Under the pieces are notes generated by a model that did no database searches, was not told the origin of the DNA, and saw only the letters and a list, made by a program, of their open reading frames with translations. A stretch of 42,815 bases of DNA from JANPCX01 sp046049865 (GTDB lineage: Bacteria; Pseudomonadota; Gammaproteobacteria; Burkholderiales; Burkholderiaceae_C): NCBI GenBank assembly GCA_046049865.1, contig JBJOQO010000019.1:1-42815 (forward strand), written 5' to 3'. Both the position numbers and the translations under genes were made by a program. Positions within the stretch are counted from its first letter, which is position 1. Each line of letters starts with the position of its first letter. Shown here piece by piece: positions 30,716 through 40,355 of the stretch.

Positions 30716-32932
30716 ATGTCCTCCCCGGTTCCCGTTCAACCAACGCCAGCGTCCACAACCCCACGGCCAGTGCACTCCCTGCTGAAGGAGTGGCTGGACT
30801 TGGTCGCGTCGATGCGGTTTTCAATTTCGCTGCTCACGGTCATTTGTATTGCTTCGGTGATTGGCACGGTGGTGAAGCAGCACGAGCCGCCTGTGAACTA
30901 CGTGAACCAGTTCGGCCCCTTTTGGGCGCAGGTGTTCGGTGCGGTGAATTTGTACACCGTTTATAGCGCGTGGTGGTTTTTATTGATCCTGGCATTTTTG
31001 GTGGTCTCCACCAGCTTGTGCATCACGCGCAATACGCCGAAAATTTTGAGCGATCTGCGTAATTTCAAAGAGGGCATGCGCGAACAAGCGCTGCAGGCTT
31101 TTCACCTCAAAGGTCAAGCGCCAAGCGGCCAGACTGCTGCGGATAACCAAGCCCGAATCAGCGCTTTGCTGCACCAAAACGGCTGGAAATTCAAAGTGCA
31201 AAGCCGTCCTCAAGGCGTGATGCTGGCGGCGCGCAAAGGCGCCAGCAACAAACTGGGCTACATCGCCGCGCACTCGGCGATCGTCTTGATTTGTGTGGGG
31301 GGATTGCTGGATGGCGATCTCATCGTCAAAGCCCAAATGTGGCTCCATGGGAAAACACCTTTCCAAGGCGGCGGTTTGGTCAGGGAGGTCAAGGCGGAGC
31401 ACCGCCTGTCCAGCGACACCCTGACATTTCGCGCCAACCTCCTTGTGCCCGAGGGCGAACGCTCTGGGACGGCCCTCATCAGCACCCAAGAGGGCGTGGT
31501 GCTGCAAGACTTGCCGTTTGATGTGGAGCTGAAAAAATTCCATGTCGAGTACTACAGCACCGGCATGCCCAAACTCTTCGCCAGCGACATCCTGATTCAT
31601 GACCGCGCCACGGGCCAAATCATTCCCGCCACGGTCGAAGTGAACAAACCGGCCTTCCACGGTGGTGTGGCCATATATCAAAGCAGTTTTGATGACGGCG
31701 GCTCCACTTTGCAACTGCGCGGCATTCCCATGGCCGCCGGAGCAAAACCGTTGGACATTGAAGGACAAGTGGGCACCTCTAAACAGCTTGGCAAGACCGA
31801 ATTTGCGAGCGGCGCGTCGGAGGTGTTGAGCCTGGAGTTCACCGGGCTGCGTGTCATTAACGTGGAAAACTTTGGTGACACTGGCCAAGCCGCGATCGGC
31901 TCGAACACCGATGTACGCACAGTCAATCTGCAAACCAGCTTTCAAACCCTCAGCGACCACCTCGGCTCGGGTGCCAAGGTTCGCCACAAAAAAGACCTGC
32001 GCAACATTGGCCCCTCGGTGAGCTACAAGCTGCGCGATGCAGCAGGCCAAGCACGGGAGTTCAACAACTACATGCTGCCGGTGCAATTGGACGGTCACGA
32101 CGTCTTTTTGGCGGGCGTGCGTGACGATCCAACCGAGAGCTTCAAATACCTGCGCCTTCCTGCCGACGACCAAGGTCGCCTCGACAGTTTTGTTCGCCTG
32201 CGGGAAGCGCTGACCGACCCCGCTCAGCGCGAACAAGCGGTGAACCGTTACGTGAAGCTGGCCACCCCCAACGACAAACCCGAGATGACCGAACAGCTGC
32301 GCACCACGGCAGGCCGCACCCTCGCATTGTTTGCCGGCCAGCCCTTGAGTGCGACCGACACCAACCCTATGGGCGGATTGCCCAACTTGGCGCGTTTCTT
32401 GGAAGCCAGCGTGCCGGAAAGCGAACGTGAGCGAATCTCGGAGGTGCTGCTGCGCATCCTCAACGGATGTTTGTTTGAGCTGCTCAATGTGTCGCGTGCC
32501 CAAGCAGGCCTGACTCCGCTGACCAACACCGAGGCCACCCAAAGTTTCATGACGCAAGCGGTCATGTCGCTGTCCGACAGTTTTTTCTATCCCGCTCCCT
32601 TCCTTTTCATGCTCACCGATTTCAAACAAGTTCAAGCCAGCGTCTTTCAGGTGGCCCGCGCCCCAGGCAAAAACCTGGTCTACTTGGGCGCGGTCGCTCT
32701 CATCATCGGTGTGTTTGCCATGCTGTATGTGCGCGAGCGCCGCCTGTGGGTTTGGATCACACCCCAGACCCTGCCAGATGGAACTGCACAAGCGCAAGGC
32801 AGTCACATCACCACCGCGCTGTCGGCCACGCGACGCACGCTGGATGCTGATGCCGAGTTCGAGACCTTGAAGGCTCATATTCTTCAAAGTTCCCCCCCGA
32901 TTGAACCCAACGCTGCAAACGCGCGGGCCTAG
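30716..32932 (+). CDS. resB: ResB-like cytochrome c biogenesis protein (Ccs1)
   Basis: This 738-residue membrane protein belongs to the system II cytochrome c assembly machinery, which hands haem to apocytochromes on the periplasmic side. The N-terminus (LLKEWLDLVASMRFSISLLT) is the classic ResB opening. Further helices are near residues 80-105 (YSAWWFLLILAFLVVSTSLC) and 180-200 (YIAAHSAIVLICVGGLLDGD). A large periplasmic domain follows and a last helix lies near 660-680 (LVYLGAVALIIGVFAMLYVR). A Pro/Thr-rich lead of 20 residues precedes the first helix. CcsB starts 9 bp downstream, and these two form the haem-transfer complex. Cytochrome c4 upstream is a likely client. Confidence 0.93.
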   Translation: MSSPVPVQPTPASTTPRPVHSLLKEWLDLVASMRFSISLLTVICIASVIGTVVKQHEPPVNYVNQFGPFWAQVFGAVNLYTVYSAWWFLLILAFLVVSTSLCITRNTPKILSDLRNFKEGMREQALQAFHLKGQAPSGQTAADNQARISALLHQNGWKFKVQSRPQGVMLAARKGASNKLGYIAAHSAIVLICVGGLLDGDLIVKAQMWLHGKTPFQGGGLVREVKAEHRLSSDTLTFRANLLVPEGERSGTALISTQEGVVLQDLPFDVELKKFHVEYYSTGMPKLFASDILIHDRATGQIIPATVEVNKPAFHGGVAIYQSSFDDGGSTLQLRGIPMAAGAKPLDIEGQVGTSKQLGKTEFASGASEVLSLEFTGLRVINVENFGDTGQAAIGSNTDVRTVNLQTSFQTLSDHLGSGAKVRHKKDLRNIGPSVSYKLRDAAGQAREFNNYMLPVQLDGHDVFLAGVRDDPTESFKYLRLPADDQGRLDSFVRLREALTDPAQREQAVNRYVKLATPNDKPEMTEQLRTTAGRTLALFAGQPLSATDTNPMGGLPNLARFLEASVPESERERISEVLLRILNGCLFELLNVSRAQAGLTPLTNTEATQSFMTQAVMSLSDSFFYPAPFLFMLTDFKQVQASVFQVARAPGKNLVYLGAVALIIGVFAMLYVRERRLWVWITPQTLPDGTAQAQGSHITTALSATRRTLDADAEFETLKAHILQSSPPIEPNAANARA

Positions 32933-32941
32933 GAGTACGCC

Positions 32942-34282
32942 ATGAACACCACCACCATGAACCTGCCCCGCTCGGGGTATTTCAGCCAACGCAGCGTCTT
33001 CGATTGGGCCTTTGCCGTGCTCGTGTTAGTCGGCGGGGCATACGGCTTTCAGCGATATGCAGGCTCGATGGATGTCTACGAGAAAGCCATCCTGATTGGC
33101 ACACTGCCCTGTTTGATCGCCTTGGCTTGGTTTTGGGGTAGCTTGCGCCGGCTGATGTTGGCGGTGGGCGGTGTGAGCCTGATGGCTATCGCGCTCTACA
33201 ACCGGCAAATGGATGGCTTTGGTGCCGACCTCGCCCAGGCCGACAGCGTGTTCTGGTTGAAGTACTTCTTGTCCAGCCAAAGTGCCATTTTGTGGATGAG
33301 CGTGCTGGTCTTCATGAGCACAGTTTTTTACTGGATTGGTTTTGCCGCAAAAGTAGAAGACAACACCGCCACCCGCATTGGTTCCGGAATGGCTTGGGCT
33401 GCTGTTTTCATGGCACTGGTCGGCACCTTGGTGCGTTGGTTTGAGAGCCACCAAATCGCCGCTGACATTGGCCACATACCCGTCAGCAATCTGTACGAGG
33501 TATTCGTGCTCTTTTGCTGGATGACCACACTTTTTTATCTGTACTACGAGCAGCACTACAAAACGCGCAGCTTGGGCGCGTTTGTCATGCTCGTGGTCAG
33601 TGCAGCCGTGGGCTTTTTGCTTTGGTACACGGTGGAGCGCCAGGCACACGAAATTCAACCCCTGGTGCCTGCCTTACAAAGTTGGTGGATGAAACTGCAT
33701 GTACCGGCCAACTTCATTGGTTACGGCACCTTTGCCATCGCAGCCATGGTGGCCTTTGCATACCTGGTCAAACAACAAGCGCACGAGCGCAACTGGCTCA
33801 AACTCGCCCCGCTGTTTTTGCTGGGCATGGTGCTCTGTTTGGAGCCCATCGTTTTTCGACAAAAGGCCATCGAAGGCTTGAGCAGCTACTGGGCGGTTTA
33901 CTTTGGTGTGTCAGCCCTGATCGTTGGTGGCATCCTGTCGTTGCGCCAGCGTATCGCGGCTCGGTTACCCGCCTTTGAAATCTTGGACGACGTGATGTAC
34001 AAAGCCATCGCTGTCGGCTTCGCCTTTTTCACCATCGCCACCATCCTCGGCGCGTTCTGGGCAGCAGAAGCCTGGGGTGGTTACTGGAGCTGGGATCCCA
34101 AAGAAACCTGGGCCCTGATCGTGTGGCTGAACTACGCGGCCTGGTTGCACATGCGGCTGATGAAGGGACTGCGAGGCACCGTGTCAGCTTGGTGGGCACT
34201 GGTGGGCCTCGTGGTGACCACCTTTGCTTTCTTGGGCGTGAACATGTTCCTGTCCGGCCTGCATTCCTACGGAGAACTCTGA
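32942..34282 (+). CDS. ccsB: cytochrome c biogenesis protein CcsB (haem-handling)
   Basis: This is a 446-residue polytopic membrane protein of the CcsA/CcsB/CcmF-C superfamily. The tryptophan-rich haem-binding WWD motif is visible near residues 378-395 (AWGGYWSWDPKETWALIVW), with conserved histidines in the flanking helices (for example WLHMRLMKGLRG). About eight to ten helices are seen. It works with ResB, 9 bp upstream, to export and attach haem. Naming differs between groups (ccsA, ccsB, resC). The start ATG is preceded by TAGGAGTACGCC, a good ribosome-binding site that contains the ResB stop. Confidence 0.93.
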   Translation: MNTTTMNLPRSGYFSQRSVFDWAFAVLVLVGGAYGFQRYAGSMDVYEKAILIGTLPCLIALAWFWGSLRRLMLAVGGVSLMAIALYNRQMDGFGADLAQADSVFWLKYFLSSQSAILWMSVLVFMSTVFYWIGFAAKVEDNTATRIGSGMAWAAVFMALVGTLVRWFESHQIAADIGHIPVSNLYEVFVLFCWMTTLFYLYYEQHYKTRSLGAFVMLVVSAAVGFLLWYTVERQAHEIQPLVPALQSWWMKLHVPANFIGYGTFAIAAMVAFAYLVKQQAHERNWLKLAPLFLLGMVLCLEPIVFRQKAIEGLSSYWAVYFGVSALIVGGILSLRQRIAARLPAFEILDDVMYKAIAVGFAFFTIATILGAFWAAEAWGGYWSWDPKETWALIVWLNYAAWLHMRLMKGLRGTVSAWWALVGLVVTTFAFLGVNMFLSGLHSYGEL

Positions 34283-34346
34283 GGGAACCTGGCGGGGCGG
34301 CGGCTTATAGTGGGGCATCTCTTTTGCCGTTTCGTGAGGCCACACC

Positions 34347-34682
34347 ATGCCCTATGTGAGTCGCAACCCGCAAGGTCAAATTGAAAGCCTGCACCGCCAT
34401 GCGGCATCCAGTGCCGAAGAGTATTTGAACGACCATCACGCCGAAGTTCAAGCCTTCGTGGGCCGACACACGGCACCGCAAGAGTTCGACCAACTCGACG
34501 CCGAATTTGTACGCGTGATCGAAGACGTGATTGACACCCTCATCGTCAAAAACATCATCAACATCACCGAGTTGCCGGAACGTGCCCAGGCCAAACTGTT
34601 CGCTCGGAAAAGTTTCCGCGAACGGGTATCGAAAAGCTCGTTGCAGCTTTTTGAGGCGTCGAAATTCGGTGATGTGATTTGA
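34347..34682 (+). CDS. small conserved protein of unknown function (111 aa)
   Basis: This 111-residue soluble protein begins MPYVSRNPQGQIESLHRHAA and contains FDQLDAEFVRVIEDVIDTLI and ELPERAQAKLFARKSFRERV. I recognise it as a conserved short proteobacterial protein sometimes annotated as tryptophan synthase beta-like. That name is not supported: the protein is far too short and has no pyridoxal-phosphate site. It is mostly helical, with an acidic middle and a basic end. It stands between ccsB (64 bp upstream) and msrP (52 bp downstream). Function unknown. Confidence 0.75.
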   Translation: MPYVSRNPQGQIESLHRHAASSAEEYLNDHHAEVQAFVGRHTAPQEFDQLDAEFVRVIEDVIDTLIVKNIINITELPERAQAKLFARKSFRERVSKSSLQLFEASKFGDVI

Positions 34683-34734
34683 GGCTGTAAGAACTTGGTC
34701 CCTTGGTGCGACCCGTCGTTGAAGGAGCTGACCC

Positions 34735-35736
34735 ATGCATTACCACCCCGAACGCGGCTTTCAGCACAGCCGCAGCACCGAGCTCACGCCACAATCCGTT
34801 TATGAGCGTCGGCGCGAGCTCATCAAGTTGATGGCATGGGGCGGTGGCGGTTTGGCCCTGGCCACTTGGGCAGCACGTGACGCCATGGCTCAAGCGGCTA
34901 CGTCCGCGCGCCCCGGCAAGCTCACCGCGCTGCCCACGGTGCGCAGCACCACACCCGGTGGGATGTTGATGGAAAAGTTCACCGCCTACGACGATGTGGT
35001 GGGCTACAACAACTTCTACGAGTTTGGTACCGACAAAGCCGATCCCGCGCGCAACGCCAAGTCGCTCAAAACCCGTCCTTGGACAGTCAGCGTCGAGGGC
35101 GAAGTCAAACGCCCCAAGGTGTTCGACATTGAGGAGCTGCTCAAACTGAGCGCCCAGGAAGAACGCACCTACCGCATGCGCTGCGTCGAAGGTTGGTCCA
35201 TGGTGATTCCGTGGGTGGGCTACTCACTGGCTGAACTCATCAAACGCGTAGAGCCCACGGGCAACGCCAAGTTTGTGGAGTTCGTGACGCTGGCGGACAA
35301 AAAACAAATGACGGGCCTTGGCAGTGGGGTTCTTGATTGGCCCTATGTGGAAGGCCTGCGTTTGGACGAAGCCATGCACCCGCTGACGCTGTTGTCGTTT
35401 GGCCTCTACGGCGAAGTGCTGCCCAATCAAAATGGGGCTCCCGTGCGCCTGGTGGTGCCCTGGAAATACGGCTTCAAAAGCGGCAAATCGATTGTGAAAA
35501 TTCGCTTCACCGAAAAAATGCCCCTCACCAGTTGGAACAAGGCGGGGCCGCAGGAATACGGCTTCTATTCCAACGTCAATCCCAGCGTGGACCATCCACG
35601 CTGGAGTCAGGCTACCGAGAGGCGTATCGGCGAAGACGGCCTCTTCGCCAAAAAACGCGCCACCTTGATGTTCAACGGCTATGAAGCCCAGGTCGGGCAG
35701 TTGTACTCGGGCATGGACTTGAAAAAGTTCTTCTGA
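34735..35736 (+). CDS. msrP: methionine sulfoxide reductase catalytic subunit MsrP (YedY)
   Basis: This is a 333-residue periplasmic molybdoenzyme that repairs oxidised methionine in envelope proteins. The Tat signal has its arginines at 25-27 (ERRRELIKLMAWGGGG) and cleavage near AMA-QA (residue 52). The molybdenum ligand is Cys150 in RMRCVEGWSMVIPWVGYSLA, typical of the sulfite-oxidase fold. WKYGFKSGKSIVKIRF near residue 242 is also conserved. It is followed by msrQ after 35 bp, giving the complete MsrPQ system. It needs molybdopterin, to which the MoeB-like protein at 12125-12895 may contribute. Confidence 0.95.
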   Translation: MHYHPERGFQHSRSTELTPQSVYERRRELIKLMAWGGGGLALATWAARDAMAQAATSARPGKLTALPTVRSTTPGGMLMEKFTAYDDVVGYNNFYEFGTDKADPARNAKSLKTRPWTVSVEGEVKRPKVFDIEELLKLSAQEERTYRMRCVEGWSMVIPWVGYSLAELIKRVEPTGNAKFVEFVTLADKKQMTGLGSGVLDWPYVEGLRLDEAMHPLTLLSFGLYGEVLPNQNGAPVRLVVPWKYGFKSGKSIVKIRFTEKMPLTSWNKAGPQEYGFYSNVNPSVDHPRWSQATERRIGEDGLFAKKRATLMFNGYEAQVGQLYSGMDLKKFF

Positions 35737-35771
35737 AACTCGCCACGCAAGCCATCTTCACAGCGCCCCCT

Positions 35772-36437
35772 ATGAACCAGAGCCCGACGGGCCCCGCCGC
35801 AACGCCTGCGGCACGCGTCAAGGGCAAGGGCCTCTTGCTGCACCCCGCGACCAAACAGTTGGTCTTCCTGCTGTGTTTGTTGCCTTTTGCCTGGCTGTTT
35901 TACGGTGCGTATACCAACACCTTGGGCCCCAACCCAGCCGAAGCGCTGATACGCCGTAGCGGTGACTGGACATTGCGCTTTTTGTGCGTCACCCTTTGCG
36001 TGACACCCCTGAGGCAGCTCACCCACCAAGCGGCACTCGCACGTTTTCGAAGAATGTTGGGTTTGTTCACCTTCTTCTACGGGGTGCTGCACTTTCTGTC
36101 CTACGCCTGGCTGGACATGGGCTTTGATCTGGCCGCCATCATCCAAGACATTCCGAAACGCCCCTTTGCGCTGGTCGGTGCGCTTGCGCTTTTGCTGATG
36201 CTTCCGCTGGCAGCGACCTCCTTCAACCGCGCCATCAAAACCTTGGGCGCCAAACGCTGGCAAACTTTGCACAAAATCATCTATGCCATTGCATTGCTCG
36301 CGATACTGCATTTCTTTTGGATGCGCTCTGGCAAAAATGACTACGCCGAGGTGGCGCTGTACGCCGGCATCGTTACGGTGCTGTTGGGGTGGCGTGTGAT
36401 CACCGCATTCAGAAACAAAAGCGTCGGCATCAGTTGA
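35772..36437 (+). CDS. msrQ: MsrQ haem-binding membrane subunit (YedZ)
   Basis: This is a 221-residue membrane protein of the ferric-reductase-like family that passes electrons from the quinone pool or flavin to MsrP. After a Pro/Ala-rich lead, six helices are visible, starting with LVFLLCLLPFAWLFYGAYTN. Conserved features are GDWTLRFLCVTLCVTPLRQL near residue 58, FYGVLHFLSYAWLDMG with a haem-ligand His, and LHKIIYAIALLAILHFFWMR with further His residues. The position directly after msrP confirms the identity. Confidence 0.93.
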   Translation: MNQSPTGPAATPAARVKGKGLLLHPATKQLVFLLCLLPFAWLFYGAYTNTLGPNPAEALIRRSGDWTLRFLCVTLCVTPLRQLTHQAALARFRRMLGLFTFFYGVLHFLSYAWLDMGFDLAAIIQDIPKRPFALVGALALLLMLPLAATSFNRAIKTLGAKRWQTLHKIIYAIALLAILHFFWMRSGKNDYAEVALYAGIVTVLLGWRVITAFRNKSVGIS

Positions 36438-36501
36438 ACCACGGGTACAGCATTTGGGTGGCCGCCCGTACGATGGGTTCTCTGATCAGGAGCCCACCCC
36501 C

Positions 36502-37503
36502 ATGCACAGCACCTTCGCTCGCCCACACCTGCTACTGAGCACCTTTATCGGCTTGCTCACAGCCCTTTGCTTGCCACTGACCACCCAAGCCCAAACCTGG
36601 CCGGCCAAACCCGTGCGCTGGGTGGTGGCCTTTCCAGCTGGCGGTGGCTCTGATTTTCTGGCACGCCAGTTGGCGCCGCAGCTTGGAAAACAACTCGGGC
36701 AGCCCGTCGTCATCGACAACCGCCCCGGCGCGGCTGGGATGATCGGCACGGACCACGCGGCCAAGTCGGCACCCGATGGCTACACCCTGGTGACCGGCGA
36801 CAACGGCGCCATGGTGTTTCACACCGCCATGTACAAAAAAGTACCCTATGACCCGCAAGACTTGGCGCCTGTGGGTTTCATGGCGCGTTTCCCCCTCATC
36901 CTCGCGGTCAACCCGAACGCGGGTTTCAGCAGCGCGCAGCAACTGATCGACGAACTCAAAAAGAACCCTGGCAAATACAGCTACGCCTCACCGGGCCTGG
37001 GCAGCCCGCACCACTTGGCGATGGAGCTGTTTAAGAGCCGCACCCAGACCTTCGTTGTGCATGTGCCCTACCGTGGCACAGCGGCGGCGGTGCAGGATGT
37101 GATCGGTGGTCAAGTGCCGATGATGGTGCTGGACACGGCGGCCGGCCTGCCGCAGATCCGGGGCGGCAAGGTCAAAGCGCTGGCGGTGATGTCAAAGAAA
37201 CGCCTGCCCAGCTTGCCGGACGTGCCGACACTGGACGAATTGGCCGCCAGCAACAACCTCAAAGGTTTCGAAGTGACTGCATGGCAAGGGCTGTTCGTGC
37301 CCAAGGGCACACCGGCCGATATCGTCTCTAAGTTGACCGTGGAGATGAACAAAGCCATCAACTTGCCGGAAGTGCGCACCCGGCTCGAAGAATTTGGGTT
37401 GGAGGTGGTGCCCACGGACGGGCCCGCCTTGGCTGCATTCATTCAAGCCGAGACCCAGTTTTGGCACGCGCTGATCAAGACGCGCAAACTTTCAGTGGAG
37501 TAG
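36502..37503 (+). CDS. Bug-family tripartite tricarboxylate transporter binding protein
   Basis: This is a 333-residue periplasmic solute-binding protein of the Bug/TctC family, which is greatly expanded in Burkholderiales. ATG 36502 follows CAGGAGCCCACCCCC and starts a signal peptide (LLLSTFIGLLTALCLPLTTQ, cut after AQA or near it). Typical motifs are WPAKPVRWVVAFPAGGGSDF, VVIDNRPGAAGMIGTDHAAK, YRGTAAAVQDVIGGQVPMMV and EFGLEVVPTD near the end. No TctA/TctB membrane genes lie nearby, which is normal for orphan Bug proteins. The ligand, probably a carboxylate, cannot be told from sequence. Confidence 0.92.
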   Translation: MHSTFARPHLLLSTFIGLLTALCLPLTTQAQTWPAKPVRWVVAFPAGGGSDFLARQLAPQLGKQLGQPVVIDNRPGAAGMIGTDHAAKSAPDGYTLVTGDNGAMVFHTAMYKKVPYDPQDLAPVGFMARFPLILAVNPNAGFSSAQQLIDELKKNPGKYSYASPGLGSPHHLAMELFKSRTQTFVVHVPYRGTAAAVQDVIGGQVPMMVLDTAAGLPQIRGGKVKALAVMSKKRLPSLPDVPTLDELAASNNLKGFEVTAWQGLFVPKGTPADIVSKLTVEMNKAINLPEVRTRLEEFGLEVVPTDGPALAAFIQAETQFWHALIKTRKLSVE

Positions 37504-37506
37504 AGC

Positions 37507-37543
37507 GTCGGGCAGAACCTTGCTGACAAGGTGCCTGCCCGAC
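37507..37543. terminator. long convergent hairpin between binding-protein and mdeB-like genes
   Basis: GTCGGGCA (37507-37514) and ACCTTG pair with CAAGGT and TGCCCGAC (up to 37543) around CTGA, with a small internal bulge. It starts 4 bp after the binding-protein stop and faces the convergent dehydrogenase gene, which ends at 37627. There is no long T tract, so the terminator role is inferred from position and stem strength. Confidence 0.6.
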
Positions 37544-37626
37544 ATCAACCGTTCGGTTGGAGAAGACAGGAACAGACCTCACTGGTGGCAGGCAACTCAT
37601 TTTTTCTCGGGTACATACCCACGCTT

Positions 37627-40290
37627 TTAAGTGGGTGACATGTTGATCTGCACACGGGCAGCATTTGCGATGCTGGCGGCATCCACACAGAAGAAAGCGC
37701 GCAAAGCGGCACGCGTGTCGCTGCGACCGAAGCCGTCTGTTCCCAGTGTGGTGAATGCGCGCCCCGCAGGCAGATAGGCTCGCACGCTCTCAGGGACCAA
37801 GCGCACATAGTCGGTGGCGGCGATGACAGGGCCTTCGCTGTCGGCAAGTTGCCGGGACACGTACGCCTTGCCAGAGGCACCGGCCGCGCCATCGCGGGCC
37901 AATTCACTCCAGCTGGTCACGCTGAAAACATGCACTTCAAAACCTTCTTGTGCCAGTTGCTCGGCCGCTAACACCACCTCGGTGAGGATGGCGCCAGAAC
38001 CCATGAGCGTGACCGCTTTGCATGGCTGTGTGGACTGGCCTGGATCAGGCGCATAGCGGCCCAGCTTGTAGCAACCCGAAATCACCCCTTGTTGTGCGCC
38101 GGCTGGCAGATTCGGCTGCGCGTAGTTGGCATTCATCATGGTGACGTAATAAAAAACGTCCTTTTGTTCCACCAACATTTCGCGCATGCCGTGGTCGATG
38201 ATGACAGCAAGCTCGCCCGCGTAGGCCGGGTCGTAGGCTTTGCAGTTCGGGATGGTGGCGGCGATCAAATGGCTGGTGCCGTCTTGGTGCTGAAGGCCTT
38301 CACCGCCAAGTGTTGTTCGTCCCGAAGTGGCACCGAGCAAAAAGCCTCGCGCACGTTGATCGGCGGCGGCCCAAATCTGGTCGCCCACACGCTGGAAGCC
38401 GAACATGGAGTAGTAGATATAGAACGGCAGCATCGCCAAACCATGCACGCTGTAGCTGGTGGCCGCAGCCGTCCAGCTGGCCATGGCACCGGCCTCAGAG
38501 ATGCCCTCTTCAAGGATTTGCCCGTCCAGAGCCTCGCGGTAACTCAGCACCGATCCAATGTCCTCGGGGGCATAACGCTGACCCTGGCTGGAGTAAATGC
38601 CAACCTGTTTGAACAAATTGGCCATGCCGAAGGTGCGGGCTTCATCGGCCACGATGGGCACAATGCGCGGGCCCAATTCCACATCTTTGAGCAATGTCCC
38701 CAGCATGCGCACAAAAGCCATGGTGGTGCTCATCTCCTTGCCGTCCGCCTGCAAAGCAAAGCCGCCGTATTGCGCCACGGGCGGGACCGACACGACTTGG
38801 GCGGCTGTGTACCTTTTGGGTACATAGCCGCCCAATTGCTGACGCCTTTGATGCAGGTATTGCATCTCGGCGCTGTCGTTACCTGGTTTGTAAAAGTCCA
38901 GGTTTTTAGCCTGCTCATCGGTCAATGGCAGGTTAAAACGGTTGCGAAAAGCGATGAGATCGGTTTCGTCGAATTTCTTCTGGCTGTGTGTGGTCATCCT
39001 GCCCTGACCCGCACTTCCCATCCCGTAGCCCTTCTTGGTCTGCGCCAGGATCACCGTGGGCTGGCCCTGGTGAGCGGCGGCCGCCGCGTAGGCCGCGTGG
39101 ATTTTCACCAAGTCGTGGCCACCGCGCTTCAAACGGTCGATTTGCTCGTCCGTCATGCCCTGAGCGAGGCGTTGCAGTGCTTCGTTCTGGCCAAAGAAAT
39201 TGTCACGGTTGAAACGACCGTCTTTGGCTGCAAACGTCTGCATCTGACCATCAACGGTGTTGGCGAAAGCTCGGGTGAGCGCGCCGGTGGTGTCGCGAGC
39301 GAAGAGGCCGTCCCAGTCGCTGCCCCAAACCAATTTAATGACGTTCCAGCCCGCACCAGCGAAGAGTTTTTCCAATTCATCAATGATGCGGCCGTTGCCA
39401 CGCACCGGGCCGTCGAGCCTTTGCAAATTGCAGTTGACCACCCACACCAGGTTGTCCAGGCCTTCGCGCGCAGCCAGGGTGAGGGCACTCATGCTTTCGG
39501 GCTCGTCCATTTCACCGTCACCGAACACACCCCACACTTTGCGGCCATCGCAGTTGAGCAACTGCCGGTGCGAGAGATAGCGCATGAAACGCGCGTGGTA
39601 AATCGAGCTGATGGGGCCGATTCCCATGGAGCCCGTCGGGAACTGCCAAAAATCCGGCATCAGGTAGGGATGCGGGTAGCTGCAAAGCCCTCGAGCCAGG
39701 CCGCCGTCCGCAGCGATTTGCGGCGCTTGGGCGGCTCCCGCCAAAGCGGCTGGAGAGGTGAGCTCTTGCCGGTAGTGACGCAGGTCATCTGCGCTCAATC
39801 GACCCTCAAGGTAGGCCCGGGCATAGACGCCAGGTGCGCTGTGGGGCTGATAAAAAATCAGGTCGCCCAGGTGCTGATCATTCCTCGCGTGAAAGAAATG
39901 GTTGTGCCCAACTTCAAACAAATCTGCCGCGCTGGCGTAGCTGGCGATGTGGCCACCAAGCTCTCCGTAGGCCTGGTTGGCCTTCACGACCATGGCCAAT
40001 GCATTCCAACGCATGAGCGAACCCAGCCGCTCCTCGATCTCCAGGTCGCCTGGGAAGGCGGCTTGCTGATCCACCCCGATGGTATTGACATAGGGCGTGT
40101 TCAGCTCGGGCTGCCAACCCACGCGTTGCGCGGTCGCCAGCCTGGCCATCTCGTCGAGCATGAAGCGGGCTCGCTCGGGCCCTTGTGAGGCCACCAACGC
40201 AGTGAACGCGTCACGCCACTCCGCGGTTTCGCAGGGATCGGCGTCGCCTTCCGGAGAGTTGAGATAGCGGGCTTGGCTGGCGTCAGTCAT
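37627..40290 (-). CDS. mdeB: 2-oxoacid dehydrogenase E1 (AceE family), MdeB-like
   Basis: This is an 887-residue homodimeric E1 enzyme, the same length as E. coli AceE. The thiamine diphosphate site is GDGEMDEPES (257-266) with the NCN triad at 286-288 (NCNLQRLDGPVRGNG). GYGMGSAGQGRMTTHSQKKF lies near residue 430. No E2 or E3 gene is next to it. The neighbours are an Lrp-type regulator and methionine gamma-lyase, as in the mdeRAB cluster of Pseudomonas putida. There MdeB is described as a 2-oxobutyrate dehydrogenase that takes over the keto acid made from methionine. I therefore infer 2-oxobutyrate, giving propionyl-CoA, with E2/E3 borrowed from the main complex. It could instead be an ordinary pyruvate dehydrogenase E1. 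Confidence 0.85.
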   Translation of the reverse strand: MTDASQARYLNSPEGDADPCETAEWRDAFTALVASQGPERARFMLDEMARLATAQRVGWQPELNTPYVNTIGVDQQAAFPGDLEIEERLGSLMRWNALAMVVKANQAYGELGGHIASYASAADLFEVGHNHFFHARNDQHLGDLIFYQPHSAPGVYARAYLEGRLSADDLRHYRQELTSPAALAGAAQAPQIAADGGLARGLCSYPHPYLMPDFWQFPTGSMGIGPISSIYHARFMRYLSHRQLLNCDGRKVWGVFGDGEMDEPESMSALTLAAREGLDNLVWVVNCNLQRLDGPVRGNGRIIDELEKLFAGAGWNVIKLVWGSDWDGLFARDTTGALTRAFANTVDGQMQTFAAKDGRFNRDNFFGQNEALQRLAQGMTDEQIDRLKRGGHDLVKIHAAYAAAAAHQGQPTVILAQTKKGYGMGSAGQGRMTTHSQKKFDETDLIAFRNRFNLPLTDEQAKNLDFYKPGNDSAEMQYLHQRRQQLGGYVPKRYTAAQVVSVPPVAQYGGFALQADGKEMSTTMAFVRMLGTLLKDVELGPRIVPIVADEARTFGMANLFKQVGIYSSQGQRYAPEDIGSVLSYREALDGQILEEGISEAGAMASWTAAATSYSVHGLAMLPFYIYYSMFGFQRVGDQIWAAADQRARGFLLGATSGRTTLGGEGLQHQDGTSHLIAATIPNCKAYDPAYAGELAVIIDHGMREMLVEQKDVFYYVTMMNANYAQPNLPAGAQQGVISGCYKLGRYAPDPGQSTQPCKAVTLMGSGAILTEVVLAAEQLAQEGFEVHVFSVTSWSELARDGAAGASGKAYVSRQLADSEGPVIAATDYVRLVPESVRAYLPAGRAFTTLGTDGFGRSDTRAALRAFFCVDAASIANAARVQINMSPT

Positions 40291-40355
40291 GGCGCTACTT
40301 TAGGAGTTGGAGAGAAAAATGTGCTTTTGAAAACAAACTGCTCTTGATATAAATT

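Noticed and set aside
30980..32989. 669-residue open frame on the - strand opposite resB
   Set aside because: ResB on the + strand has a clear family match and conserved neighbours; the antisense product is His/Gln-rich and unrecognisable.
38089..40188. 699-residue open frame on the + strand opposite the E1 gene
   Set aside because: It is the complement of the AceE-family gene, which has all family motifs. The antisense product has no recognisable domain; long antisense frames are common in G+C-rich coding DNA.
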